The notes under the pieces were generated by a model. It did not search any database. It was given only the letters and a program-made list of their open reading frames with translations, and had not been told where the DNA came from. Made by a program: the position numbers and the translations under genes. A DNA stretch of 64,000 nucleotides, from positions 4,216,001 to 4,280,000 of the forward strand of contig JAETXT010000005.1 in NCBI GenBank assembly GCA_019188255.1, given 5' to 3'. Numbering within the stretch: position 1 is the first letter of the stretch; each line of letters starts with the position of its first letter. Source of the DNA: Verticillium longisporum (Eukaryota > Ascomycota > Sordariomycetes > Glomerellales > Plectosphaerellaceae). This document shows, piece after piece, positions 32,789-43,723 of the stretch.

Positions 32789-33670
32789 GTCGAAGAGGTA
32801 CAGGCACAAAGGGGGACAGGGACGGCGAGGAGCGAGCGAAATAGACGGGCGAGCAGAAGGACCGGTCGGTGGGCGCGGAACAACTTTTGAGGAGTTGAGA
32901 CGGACCCCACGGAGCGGTACAGCGATCCGACAGATTCGCAACTGCGATGCAATGGGCCGGGGTCTGGGAAGCGGAAGGGTGGAGTTTCAATCTGGCGGGA
33001 CAGATGGAGGGGTCTGGGAAATGAGCCCGTACACTAGGGTGGTAGAACAGTATTGGCGAAGAAGACTCTCGACACGCGGCGATGAAGGCGATGAAGGTGA
33101 TGGAGGGTGGTGTCTAAAATGACTCTCGATCTGATGTTTGCAGCGGAAGGATGAGGATGTCGCGAATCGAAACGGCACGAGAGAGGTCTCGATGTGCGAC
33201 GTGGGTGCTATCAGGCCCATCACCATCGCCCTTCAGATCGAATCCTCACTGCATGATCATAGGCGGCATGCTGTAATGCTTCGTGGCGCCAACGGATGGC
33301 AGCTCGCCAAGGTGCTTGGTCGCCAGCCAGCATGTTCCCCGGTAGTGCCTCTGAGGCGTAAGGCAGGTGGGGGGCCATCTTCTTGGAGGCTTGGATCTGT
33401 GCCGTTGGTCCCGTTCCTGAGCCTTGGACTGGCCGGTGCACTGGAAACCTGCCCAGACAATTCGGAATGGCATCCATGGAGCGTTGAGATGACGTTGACG
33501 TGGGCAGAGGGGGTGGTTGAAGCAAAATCAGGTTTCACATTGACCTGGCGAGGGGGTCTTGTCCCGGCGAGGGGGTCTTGTCCCGGCGAGGGGTCTTGTC
33601 CTGGCGAGGCGAGGTCTGATGATTGGCAGGAAGAAGCACGAGCCAGGACCAGGCTCTTTCTCTTCGACCC
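32789..33670. other. intergenic, surface-protein promoter side
   Basis: Contains the surface-protein promoter and the DNA left of the large transposon. Open frames here (for example at 33138-33680) have no recognisable product. A three-copy minisatellite lies at 33547-33602. Confidence 0.45.
33547..33602. repeat. 18-19 bp minisatellite, three copies
   Basis: Three near-identical units of GGCGAGGGGGTCTTGTCCC lie about 70 bp outside the large transposon. Confidence 0.8.
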
Positions 33671-33679
33671 ATCTCGCTA
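33671..33679 (+). repeat. 9-bp target-site duplication, left copy
   Basis: ATCTCGCTA directly abuts the left inverted repeat and recurs in the same orientation at 43292-43300, directly outside the right one. Confidence 0.85.
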
Positions 33680-33747
33680 GAGGTTACAGCTCACAGGGGT
33701 GAGACTCAAGCTCACCCCCCCCCCAATCCGGAGAAACCTCGGGGGGG
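33680..33747 (+). repeat. left terminal inverted repeat of the large element
   Basis: Begins GAGGTTACAGCTCACAGGGG and ends CCTC plus seven G. It matches the reverse complement of 43229-43291 apart from a few substitutions near the tip and a longer C tract here (ten C versus four). An 8-bp stem with 7-nt loop (GGGGTGAG...CTCACCCC) lies at 33696-33718. Confidence 0.88.
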
Positions 33748-34243
33748 TAGTTAGTATAATTTTTAGAAGAAAATATAAATAGATAATATACTATAAATGA
33801 TAAACTATAATATAGTATTATAATTCTATTATATAGGACCTATATTCGACCTACCCCTAGCCTATATAATGTACTAGTTAGGTATATACTAAACTTATAC
33901 TAGGAGGTGAAAATTTTTATTTCCTACTTTCCTCCCTATATAACTCCGCCTATACTAAATACCCTTAATATATCGATAATCGTACTAGTACGTAAGTTAC
34001 GTATAAGGCTAGCTTATATTATATATATATTAACTTATATCTAGAAGTATATCTAACCCTACTAACTACGATAACGTCGCTATGCGTAGCGCTAATAATC
34101 CCTCGGATTTTAATTACTATTATAGTAAAGGGGGCATATACATTGCATATATAGAGACGAAGTTCTAACGTAATAGGCCCTATCCCTAACCCTAACGTTA
34201 ATTAGCGTCCTACTAGTATATATCTCTTTTAATAATAATAGAA
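33748..34243. repeat. RIP-degraded interior, left part
   Basis: AT-rich DNA with almost no CA or TG dinucleotides and many TA steps. No protein can be read. Confidence 0.8.
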
Positions 34244-34245
34244 TA

Positions 34246-36101
34246 ACGTACATGTACAGTGAGTGGGCCAGTACAGTGAGTGGACCACTTTCGCGTCATT
34301 CTCCAAACTTCAACATTCCACCTTACTTTTCTCTACAACCAGTCATGGAAACACCTTCTCAAGACAGTCAGCTATTCCTTGCCCGTCAAGCAATGGAAAA
34401 AGATCCAGGGTTAAGCGCCCGACGTGCTGCAGCCATCTACAATGTCAGCCGAACGACTCTCGTTCGCCGCCAGAACGGCACCCCATCCCGAAGCGAAATC
34501 ACATCCAAATTAAAGAAATTAACAATGCTAGAAGAGCAAACGATTGTCGAATACATACTAGACCTAGATTCCCGATCATACCCCTCGGTTGGATAGTGTT
34601 GGAGATATGGCGAATGTCCTGCTGGCGGCGCGCGACGCGCCACCCGTCGGACCGCGATGGGCTTCAAGATTCGTCAAACGACAACCTGCGCTCCGGACGC
34701 GTATCTTTCGAAAGTACGACTATAAGAGGGCCCAATGCGAAGATCCCGACGCGATAAACGCGTGGTTTACGCTCGTACGTAACATGGTCGCGAAGTACGG
34801 CGTGACGGACGAAGACACCTATAACTTCGATGAGACCGGTTTCCAAATGGGCGTTATCGCTAATGGAATGGTTGTTACAAACTCTGAAAGACGTTCTAAC
34901 GTTAAGATGAGACAGCCGGGTAATCGGGAATGGGTTACAGTGATCCAGGGCGTTGGCGCGACCGGATTCTGTGTCCCGCCATACATCGTTGTTGCGGGTA
35001 AATTTCACCTCTCGTCATGGTACGAAGAAGACGCGTTTCCTCGCGACTGGAAGGTCGCAACCTCTCCAAACGGCTGGACTACGAATGATATTGGTCTCGA
35101 TTGGATTCGGCACTTCGACCAACATACAAGGTCGCGTACTTCGGGCGCATTTCGCATTCTCATCCTAGACGGCCACGAAAGCCACCACTCCGCCAAATTC
35201 GAGCTTTACTGTAAGGAGAATAAGATCATTACACTTTGTATGCCTCCTCATTCGTCCCATCTACTCCAACCTCTCGATGTCGGCTGTTTTGGACCGCTGA
35301 AGAAAGCGTACGGTCGGCAAATTGAGATGAAGATGAAGGCAGGTACAAACCATATCTCCAAGGAGGACTTCTTCCCAGCTTTTTTACGGCATTCCAGAAT
35401 TCTATGACAGAAAAAACATCCAGGGAGGTTTTCAAGGGGCTGGACTTACCCCCATGACCCAGAAGCAGTCCTTTCAAGGCTGGATGTGAAATTAAAGACA
35501 CCAACGCCGCCAGGAACGTCTTCTGGACTCCCTAAGCCATGGGTGTGTAAGACTCCTACAAACCCGATTGAAGCCACTTCACAGTCCGAATTCATTAAGA
35601 ATCGAATCTCCCGACACCAGGGAAGCTCACCAACATCAATGCTTCAGGCTATCGACCAATACACGAAGGGTACACACAAGATAATGCACCAGTTCGTCCT
35701 AATGGACGCAAGGCTCAAGATACTTGAAAGCGAGAATGCTACCCTTAGCCGACGTCGGAGAGCTAAAAAGTACGTCTCAGGGAAGGAGGGAGTATGACTC
35801 TAGGTGATGGACAAGACCAGATTGCCCAGAAGGAGGTAGATGTTCAGATGAGGGAGGAAACGAGGCAGAATCCGGGTCGCGCGACTCGGGCTATACCGAA
35901 GAAACGGACCTGTGGCACCTGTGGAAATACTGGCCATAACGCGAGAACTTGTCAGATGACTATATTATCTTCTGAATAAGGTAATGGGGCGTGATTTCAA
36001 TTGATTTCCTATGTTTTTGTTTAGTTCTGGGTTGGAATGTTTGTCGGGTCGAGGTGAGGTGGTCCACTCACTGTACTGGCCCACTCACTGTGCATGTACG
36101 T
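34246..36101 (+). mobile_element. Pogo/Fot1-type transposon, copy 1
   Basis: A 1856-bp element flanked by TA (34244-34245 and 36102-36103), the usual Tc1/mariner-Pogo target. Its inverted ends begin ACGTACATG and extend over about 43 bp. Each end contains the word CAGTGAGTGGRCCA twice with a 17-bp period (left: 34257-34270 and 34274-34287). It encodes a broken DDE transposase on the plus strand and inserted into the already RIP-degraded host element. Confidence 0.92.
34345..35979 (+). pseudogene. Pogo-type DDE transposase, copy 1, frameshifted
   Basis: Reads METPSQDSQLFLARQAM at the start: N-terminal Psq/CENP-B-type helix-turn-helix, then the DDE core with NFDETGFQMG, ILDGHESHHS and LQPLDVGCFGPLKKAY, whose three Asp are the catalytic triad. 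The C-terminal CCHC knuckle is CGTCGNTGHNARTC. Compared with copy 2, the frame is lost four times by missing bases: two C in the C run near 34582, one T in the T run near 35384, one C near 35448 and one C near 35773. The protein is therefore split in pieces. The catalytic residues themselves are intact. Confidence 0.88.
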
Positions 36102-36103
36102 TA

Positions 36104-39100
36104 TATATACTTAATATATATATAAATATAGCTATTACCTAGTATATTAATAATAGCAGCGCTATAAACTCGGCTAATAGTAAGTTTAAAAATAACGAGG
36201 TTTAATTTAAATATATACTTAATATATACTAGCTCCTACCGTTACTCTAACTATAAATGCTAAAGGTCCTAATGCTAATACTCGTATCTCGCACATTAAC
36301 TCGGGCGTATAAGTAAATATACTCTATATATATTAAATATATATTTAACTTCTTCTCTATAACTATATAATCGATATCGACGGCGCTAGCTCTATATATA
36401 GTAAGGTTTTTTCGTCCTAGCCCGCCCTCCGCTACTATTTCCGCTAGGAGTATACTAGTACTAGTAAGTATATATCTATAGTATATCTCTCGTATATGCT
36501 CTATATATATCTAATATATATAGCTACTAATACCTCTCGCTCTAACCTTGGAGTTTAGGAGCGTATCTAGGGCTAGAATGCCCTTAAGCGTTTTGTATTT
36601 AAGGGTAATTAGCGTCGTGCTTCGTTTATAGAGGAGCTAGGGTATATATATACTTAAACTATACTATATATATATTAATTATAAGTAGTCGTAGTGCCCT
36701 TAGCGACTTTATTAACGTTTATACTATTAAGCTAGAGGCTATTACGTAAGTATAGGCTAAGAAAAATAGATAGTCTATATATATTAACTATATATATAGT
36801 CGTAATAACGATGCCTTCGCTAATATTTAGGGAACTCGGTTCTATTACGATATAAATTATTATTATTCTCTTTATCTTCGCTTAGTATAGTATCCTAGTA
36901 TATACTAGATATATATATAATGCCCCTATTAGCTATATTATACTTAATCCTATAATAGTAATAATCGGCCTAGGAGCGAAAATACGAAAATAAATATTAT
37001 ATTAATATTTATTTACGTCCTACTAAGTAATAGTATATACTGGATATATACGTAGTACTAATAATGCCTATACTAGCTAAAGCTATATTACCTCCCTTTA
37101 AGGTTCTATTACTAGTAATGCTAAGTCGCCCTAAACGCTAACGTCGAGCGCTATTACGCCTATAGTATTGCTTCAGCGTACTATATACTTAGTATATACG
37201 TATACTAGATTAATATAATTATAGAGCGCTATAATAGAAGTTAATACCTCCTCTACTAAGTATAAGCGCGTAAGTATAATATATCCTAGATATATACTAT
37301 ATATATACTAATTATAATAGATATTCGACCCTCGTAGCCCTAAGCGCAATCTTAGTAAGACTCCTAGTAAGTTTTTTCTAAATTATACTTATATATTATA
37401 TATACTAAATATATATAGCTAAGAAGCCTAAGAAGGCCGCTACTAAGTCTAAGGCTAGTACTCGCTATAGTACTCGTATTAACGTTACTATCGTTAACGT
37501 TAAGTAATATATATACGTAATATATACGGAGACTAAATTTTCTTTATATCTCGATAGATTCTAGCTAACTAATACTTAACTATAATTAAGTATTCATTGC
37601 TCTATAGTATATACCTAGTATATATATATAGTTATTTTTTCTTTACTTTAGTATAGTTTTAGGTTAGCCCTATTAATATAATAATATTTACGAAATATAT
37701 ATAGTATATACCTCGTATATACGAATATAATATATAATATTATTATCCTACTCTTCTCTCTCTATTTAAAAACGACGTTATTAAAGTATTATAATTTAGG
37801 GTCGTAGTTCTATTACTTCCTCTACCTTCTAAAGCTTCCGCTTCTCTTACTCTAATATATATCGTAATATCTAAAGCTCTAGGGTTATATCTATATTTTC
37901 CTCCCTTAGCCGTTAATTTCTTAATATATTATTAGTGTATCGCTATAATATTAATAGTAAACTTAATATTAGTAGGTAGTGAGTATATACTAGGGATATA
38001 TCCTATATATATAAACTTAGGGAGCTTAGGACTAATATATTTATTATATATATTAAGGATACGCTCTATATATACGGAGCTAGCGAGCTTTTATAAGCTA
38101 TAGGAGTCGACTATCTTATCGAGGCAGTAAGATCCTTAGTATTACGGTCGTATATATACCTAGTATATATACTACTAGCGCCTTATATATCGTCTATATA
38201 TAGGTTACTTAAGTTATATAGTAATTATAGAAGTCGTTTTCTTCGTTTAGCTTATTTCTACTACTGCTTTCTAGCTTTTAATAAAGATTAGGATATATAT
38301 ATAGTTCGTAATATATTTCTCTATCTTATTTAAATACCGGAGGTAAATTGAATATAGTCTCGTTAAACTTCCTCGAAGATTTATTAACGAAGTCTATAAA
38401 ATGGAATATAAGTATATACTCTATATATACCGGGCATATACTTACCTCTATACTATAACTAATAAAGACTACCTTATACCCGAAACCCTATTATCCTTAG
38501 CCTAAGAAGACTCTATTATATTAATATCTCTATTAATAATAGCTAGGGCTTCTTATAGTATAAGGCTTTCGCTTAGGATTAGAGTATTAATAATCTAAGG
38601 CTTTTTCTTCCCCTGAAATTAAGATCTTAGCTTAGGGAATGTTTCGTATAAGCTATAGATATACGATAGATACTCTATACGTATTTTCGATTCCTAAAGC
38701 CTCTAGATATAGTATCTAGCTAGGTATTATCGGTATTTCTTATTAAAGTTACGGTTAATATATACTTTATAGAAGTAGAGGATATACTAGAGATATTCTT
38801 CCTAGCTTTTCGATATATCGAGATAATATAGATACTCTCCGAGACCTAGTATATTATTAGTATATCCATCGTATATACCGAGTATATATATACTTACCTC
38901 TATACTATCTACTATCTATATTAATTATAAGATTAAAGATTATATCCTTAACCCTTAATTTAATATACTATTAATTAATAGAACGATTCGCTATTTATAA
39001 TAATTAGTAAAATACTCTCTAGAAGGCCTCTTAATAGCCCTATTACGTTTTAATATTCGTAAAGTAATAAACGAAGGTACTAACGCCTATAAGTATTAAT

Positions 39101-39767
39101 TAGGGCTTAATATATACTAAGTATATACGGGGCATATATATACGCTAAATAGCGGATTTCCAGCTACTTATCCTAAAAATAGTTATCTCGCTATATACTA
39201 TCTTAAACGAGAGGTTATATTATAGTACCTTCTAGTTAAAGAATTCGATAATATAGGTATATATAATATATATAACGAAGAACGTTCTATTATCCTTAAC
39301 TATAACCTCTCGAATCTATCTAGCCTTATTAAGGGACTCTTAATTAATTAGGAACTCTTATTATATACCTAGTAAATATAATATAAGCTTAGTATATACT
39401 TAATATATATAGACTATATTTAGAATTAACTTATTAAGAAGATTATAGCTATTAGGATAAGATATAAGTCTAGCCTTCTTTATAATTCTTATAACCCTTT
39501 TATTATAATTTAAAGTAGTATTAATTGCTTAGAGTATATTTTACCCGAATTATAATATTAAGAATCGGAGGTTTAGGTTTATTAGAAGGTTTCTTAGAAA
39601 GTTTAAGTATATGTTAAGTATACGTTAAGTATATACTCTCTTAGGTTCTTATTTATTATTAGGCTTATAATGCCTAGCTCCTAGGATAATCCTAGGACGA
39701 GCTAATCTTCTAATCTTAATAGGAGATTCCTAGGCGGTAGTAGGTAATATAAATAGTCTCTTTAATA
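36104..39767. repeat. RIP-degraded interior, central part
   Basis: 3.7 kb of AT-rich DNA between the two Pogo elements. In 37021-37080, for example, I count no CA and two TG. Blocks of alternating TA, often imperfect palindromes such as TATATACTTAGTATATA, recur roughly every 100-150 bp. No gene is readable. Confidence 0.82.
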
Positions 39768-39769
39768 TA

Positions 39770-41628
39770 ACGTAATCCACAAGCGAGTGGTTCACCCATG
39801 CGAGTGGTTCACTTCACCCCGACCCGACAAACATTCCGAGGAAAACCTCAACCCAAACGCCGTAAATCAATTAAAATCACTCCTCCTCGTCTTTTGCAGA
39901 CGATGAGATAGCTACCTGACAAGTTCTCGCGTTGTGGCCGGTCTTCCCGCATACGCTACAGCATCGTTTCTTCGGCTGGGACCACGACGCGGGACCCGGG
40001 TTCTGCAGCGTTTCCTCTTTTATCTGGATATCTACTTCCTTCTGAGCAATCTTGTCCTGTCCCTCGCCTACAGCCATGCTTCCTCCTTCCCGGAGACGTA
40101 GCTTTTTGGCCCTCCGGCGTCGGCTTAGTGTAGCATTTTCCTCTCGAAGGATCATAACCTCTGACTTCAAAAGAGCGATCTGGTGCATAACACCCCGCGT
40201 CCCCTTCGCAAGATAGTCAACAGCATCTAAAATTGACGTTGGGGAGCTTCCCTGGTGGCGTGAGATTCGCCCTTTGATGAAGTCAGTCTGGGAACCTGCC
40301 TCGAGCAGGTTAGTGGGCGTCTTAGAGACCCAAGAATCACGCTCCCCGTGGGACGTCCCCGGAGGCGTCGTCGTCCTCAACCTCACATCCAGCTTTGACA
40401 GGACTGTTTCCGGGTTATGGGGGACAAGCCCCGCTCCTCGAAAGCCTCCCTGGATGTTTTTCTGTCATTGCTTGCTGAAATGCAGCCGAAAACGCCGGGA
40501 AGAAGTCCTCTTTGCTGATGTGCGTTGTACCCGCCCTCATCCTATCCTCGATTTGCCGACCGTATGCTTTCTTTAGTGGGCCAAAACACCCAACATCGAG
40601 AGGCTGGAGTAGATGTGACGAATGAGGAGGCATACAGAGTGTGATGATGTTGTTCTCCTTGCAGTAGAGTTCGAAGTCGACCGAGTGGTGACTTTCGTGG
40701 CCATCCAGGATCAGTAGGCGATAACCGCCCGAAGTACGGGACTTTGTATGCCTGTCAAAATGCCGAATCCATTCCAGACCAATATCATTCGTCGTCCAGC
40801 CGTTTGGAGATGTTGCGATTCTCCAGTCGCGAGAAATCGCGTCGTCCTGGTACCAGCTCGAGAGGTGGTACTTGCCCGAAACCACGATGAACGGCGGGAC
40901 GGAGAAACCCAACGCGCCAACGCCCTGGATCACCGTAACCCATTCCCGGTTGCCTGGCTGCCTCATCTTCACATTGGACCGTCTTTCCGAACTGGTCACG
41001 ACCATTCCGTTGGCGATAACGCCCATCTGGAAGCCGGTCTCGTCAAAGTTGTACATGTCAGCCTCTTGGATGCCGTACTTGGCGATCATGTTATGCACGA
41101 GGCGGAACCACGCGTTTATCGCGTCCGGATCTTCGCATTGGGCCCTCTTGTAGTCGTACTTGCGAAAGAAACGCGTCCGGAGCTCTGGTTGCCGTTTGAC
41201 GAAGTTTGCGGCCCAGTTCTTCCCGACGCGTGGCGCGTCACGGTCGGCAAGCAGGCGATTCGCCATATCTCCGACCTCACCCAACCGGGGAGGGTAAGAT
41301 CGCGCATCTAGGTCAAGGATATATTCGACAATAGTTTTCTCTTCTAGTACTGTTAATTTGGCAGAATTGGGCGGGCTTTCGCGTCGGGAGGGTTTGCCCT
41401 TCTGGCGTCGGAGGAGCGTCGTTAAGGGGACGGTGTAGATCCTCGCAGCACTCCGGGCGCTTAGGTTCGGGTCATTGTCCATAGCTTGGATAGCAAGGAA
41501 TAATTGACCTTCTTTTGAAAGAGTCTCCATCGCGGGCGGAGGTGGAATCTGTAGAATTCAGGTGTAGGTCGTGGGCCCGGGCGAAGTGAACCACTCGCTT
41601 GGGTGAACCACTCGCTTGTGGATTACGT
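39770..41628 (-). mobile_element. Pogo/Fot1-type transposon, copy 2
   Basis: A 1859-bp element flanked by TA (39768-39769 and 41629-41630), in the opposite orientation to copy 1. Its inverted ends begin ACGTAATCCACAAG. Each end contains GCGAGTGGTTCAC twice with the same 17-bp period as copy 1 (39783-39795 and 39800-39812). The ends differ from copy 1 apart from the ACGTA tip and the GAGTGG core, so this is a sister family, not a copy of the same insertion. It encodes a nearly intact transposase. Confidence 0.92.
39877..41530 (-). pseudogene. Pogo-type DDE transposase, copy 2, one frameshift
   Basis: Starts METLSKEGQLFLAIQAM at 41530. It contains the helix-turn-helix region, the CENP-B-like DNA-binding half, the DDE triad (NFDETGFQMG, ILDGHESHHS, QPLDVGCFGPLKK) and, after a frame change, a coiled-coil tail with the CCHC knuckle CSVCGKTGHNARTC. 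The only break is in the A5 run of the coding strand (T5 at 40457-40461). Copy 1 has six A at the same place and stays in frame there. One base would restore a full protein of about 550 residues, so this copy was probably active recently or is active if the gap is a consensus error. Confidence 0.9.
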
Positions 41629-41630
41629 TA

Positions 41631-43228
41631 TACGTAAGGTATATTCTATATATACTAGGTATATAGATAGCTAGTACTTACTATACTAAGGCTAGCGGTT
41701 ATTAGTCCGACCTATATAGCTATATTCATCCTAAGCCCTAGTAGGGCCCTAATTCCTATAGAGGGTCTTTAAATATCTAAAGTAAACCCTTATTTAGGGT
41801 AGGATATAGAAGGTTATATATTATAGTTCTTATATATAAATACGTAGATATCCAATATATATAACCTAGGATAAGAGTATATATTTAGTATATCTATAAT
41901 ATATCTATAGTATATATACTTACTAAGTCTCTCTCGATATACTTAATTAATTAACTTCTATATGTAAAGTTATCCCTATTATAATAGGGCTTCTTAATAT
42001 TCTAGGACCTCTAGATTATAGTAAACTAAGCCTCTATCTTAATAGTTTATTTAGCTCTTATTTACTTAGGCTGCCTCTAGGGCGTTCTATCTTCGCTTCG
42101 GAGATATTAGAGTCGAGATTTAAGTAAAACCCTATTATAGTCTAGTATATACTAAATATATATAGAGCGTATATTCTTATAATACTTAATACTAATATAA
42201 CGTAAAGAGGTACGCTAAATACGTCTATATTAAGGATCTATATTAATAAGCTAGAGGCTAGTTACTTAAATCCTTTTATAGTTAAATTTTAAATAAAAGC
42301 TAACCTAAAATATAGTTAATATATATTTAATATATACGAGGTATATCCCTTACTATCTACCTTATATTACGTATTATCGTATTTACTTACTCTTAAATTA
42401 TATACTCTATTTAAGACTTAAACGAAATAAAGTAGAGGATTCCTCCTATTAATATATAAGGATAAAGTAGAATATTTAAATAATCTTAGACTTCTTAAAT
42501 AGTAATTAAAGGTCCTATATTCTAGAGCTTTATATTAATAAATCGAATTAAATCCTATAAATATTAATAAAAATATAATAAATATTCTATATATCCTTAC
42601 TATTCCTAAGCCTATTATTATAAAGTTCGCCTCTAAGCTTAGTAAATCTTTATAAATAATAGTAGAGGTATCTTCGTTTTTAAGTATTTATATATCCTTC
42701 GTATATATTTAGTATATATCGGGTATATATATAATACTACTTACCCTAGAAAGCTATTTTCTAAGTAGGAATTTACTATACTTATATACTACTTCTAATA
42801 TACTTAGGAGACGACGACTCTAGGGAAGGGCTCGGGCTTCTAGCAACTCTTCTATTTCCGCTTAATAATTAGTATATATTTAATATATCCTCTATATATA
42901 ATTATATCTTACTACTTCGATTATCTTTAGCCCTATATTAGTTTTCCTTAAGCTCCTAATCATTCTAGTATAGCGTATTATAAAGGTCTTCTATATCTTC
43001 TTCGTAGAGGCTAGATTAAGAGTCTATATTAGGCGAAGTCGTTATTACGCTTATACTAAATATATATAAAGAATTTTACTATATTAAGAAGTTCCTTTTT
43101 TTTCACTCTCGTATATACTTAGCTTATACTTAGGATATATTGCCCTTATACTCGCTTAAACTACCTTTTCTAGATCGCACTGTCGTCAATGTATAGGGCT
43201 CGTATACCTTGAATTATGCATGCCATTA
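41631..43228. repeat. RIP-degraded interior, right part
   Basis: AT-rich, CpA/TpG-poor DNA like the central part, with the same recurring TA-palindromic blocks (for example near 42310 and 42705). No gene is readable. Confidence 0.8.
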
Positions 43229-43291
43229 CCCCCCCCGAGGTTTCTCCGGATTGGGGTGAGCTTGAGTCTCACCCCTGTAAGCTGCAACCCG
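43229..43291 (-). repeat. right terminal inverted repeat of the large element
   Basis: Reverse complement reads CGGGTTGCAGCTTACAGGGG at the tip, matching the left end. It carries the same GGGGTGAG...CTCACCCC hairpin and an eight-G tract at its inner border. Confidence 0.88.
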
Positions 43292-43300
43292 ATCTCGCTA
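43292..43300 (+). repeat. 9-bp target-site duplication, right copy
   Basis: ATCTCGCTA, identical and in the same orientation to 33671-33679. Confidence 0.85.
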
Positions 43301-43723
43301 CACTGACAGATCGCGCTACGACTGGGAACGCCCTGTCGGCCCTGCTTTCCGCCGGCCTCTGTTGCGACGACATGGCCTTAGCTGCCTGCCACCAGAGGTC
43401 CTGCCTGGCGTAGGTACCTAAGTAGGCAGGTAGATATCTACATAAATCATTCCAACTCTTCCACCTTGACCATCACCATTGCAAGCCTCAATCATGGACA
43501 CGCCTCTTCTCTGGCTTTCGGTTCAGTATTGACTCGTCAAGGTTCTCTGCACTGCCTCGTGATGGCGCAGTATCTCTATTTTCAGGGCATCTAACGCATC
43601 CGATACGTGAATCCGTCCAAGCAGACTTGCAAACGGCAAGTGCAAGTAGTGGACACCAAAGGTCAGTGTCTTGCCCCTCCCCTCCCCCCTCTTCCGAACC
43701 ATCACAGCATCAAGCTGGAAAGC
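43301..43723. other. intergenic between transposon and LOG gene
   Basis: 423 bp with normal base composition. I see no gene. A short stretch of related GGTACCTA/GTAGGCAGG words lies at about 43408-43435. Confidence 0.45.

Larger units (their letters stand above)
33680..43291. mobile_element. large RIP-degraded DNA transposon, Mutator-like by its ends
   Basis: A 9.6-kb unit bounded by 63-68 bp terminal inverted repeats and flanked by the 9-bp duplication ATCTCGCTA. Duplications of 9 bp with long inverted repeats are typical of Mutator-like elements. No transposase could be read to confirm the superfamily, because the interior is AT-rich and has almost no CpA or TpG, the mark of heavy RIP. Two Pogo-type elements (34246-36101 and 39770-41628) are nested inside. 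Without them the unit is about 5.9 kb. The ends themselves kept their CpA/TpG steps. Confidence 0.85.

Noticed and set aside
33138..33680. Open frame ending at the transposon border, possibly a gene cut by the insertion
   Set aside because: It includes the minisatellite and shows no recognisable protein; nothing continues it to the right of the element.
33748..43228. AT-rich island as a centromere fragment or mitochondrial insertion
   Set aside because: It has defined inverted repeats and a target-site duplication, the CA/TG depletion of RIP, and no mitochondrial genes. About 6 kb without the nested elements is too short for a fungal regional centromere.
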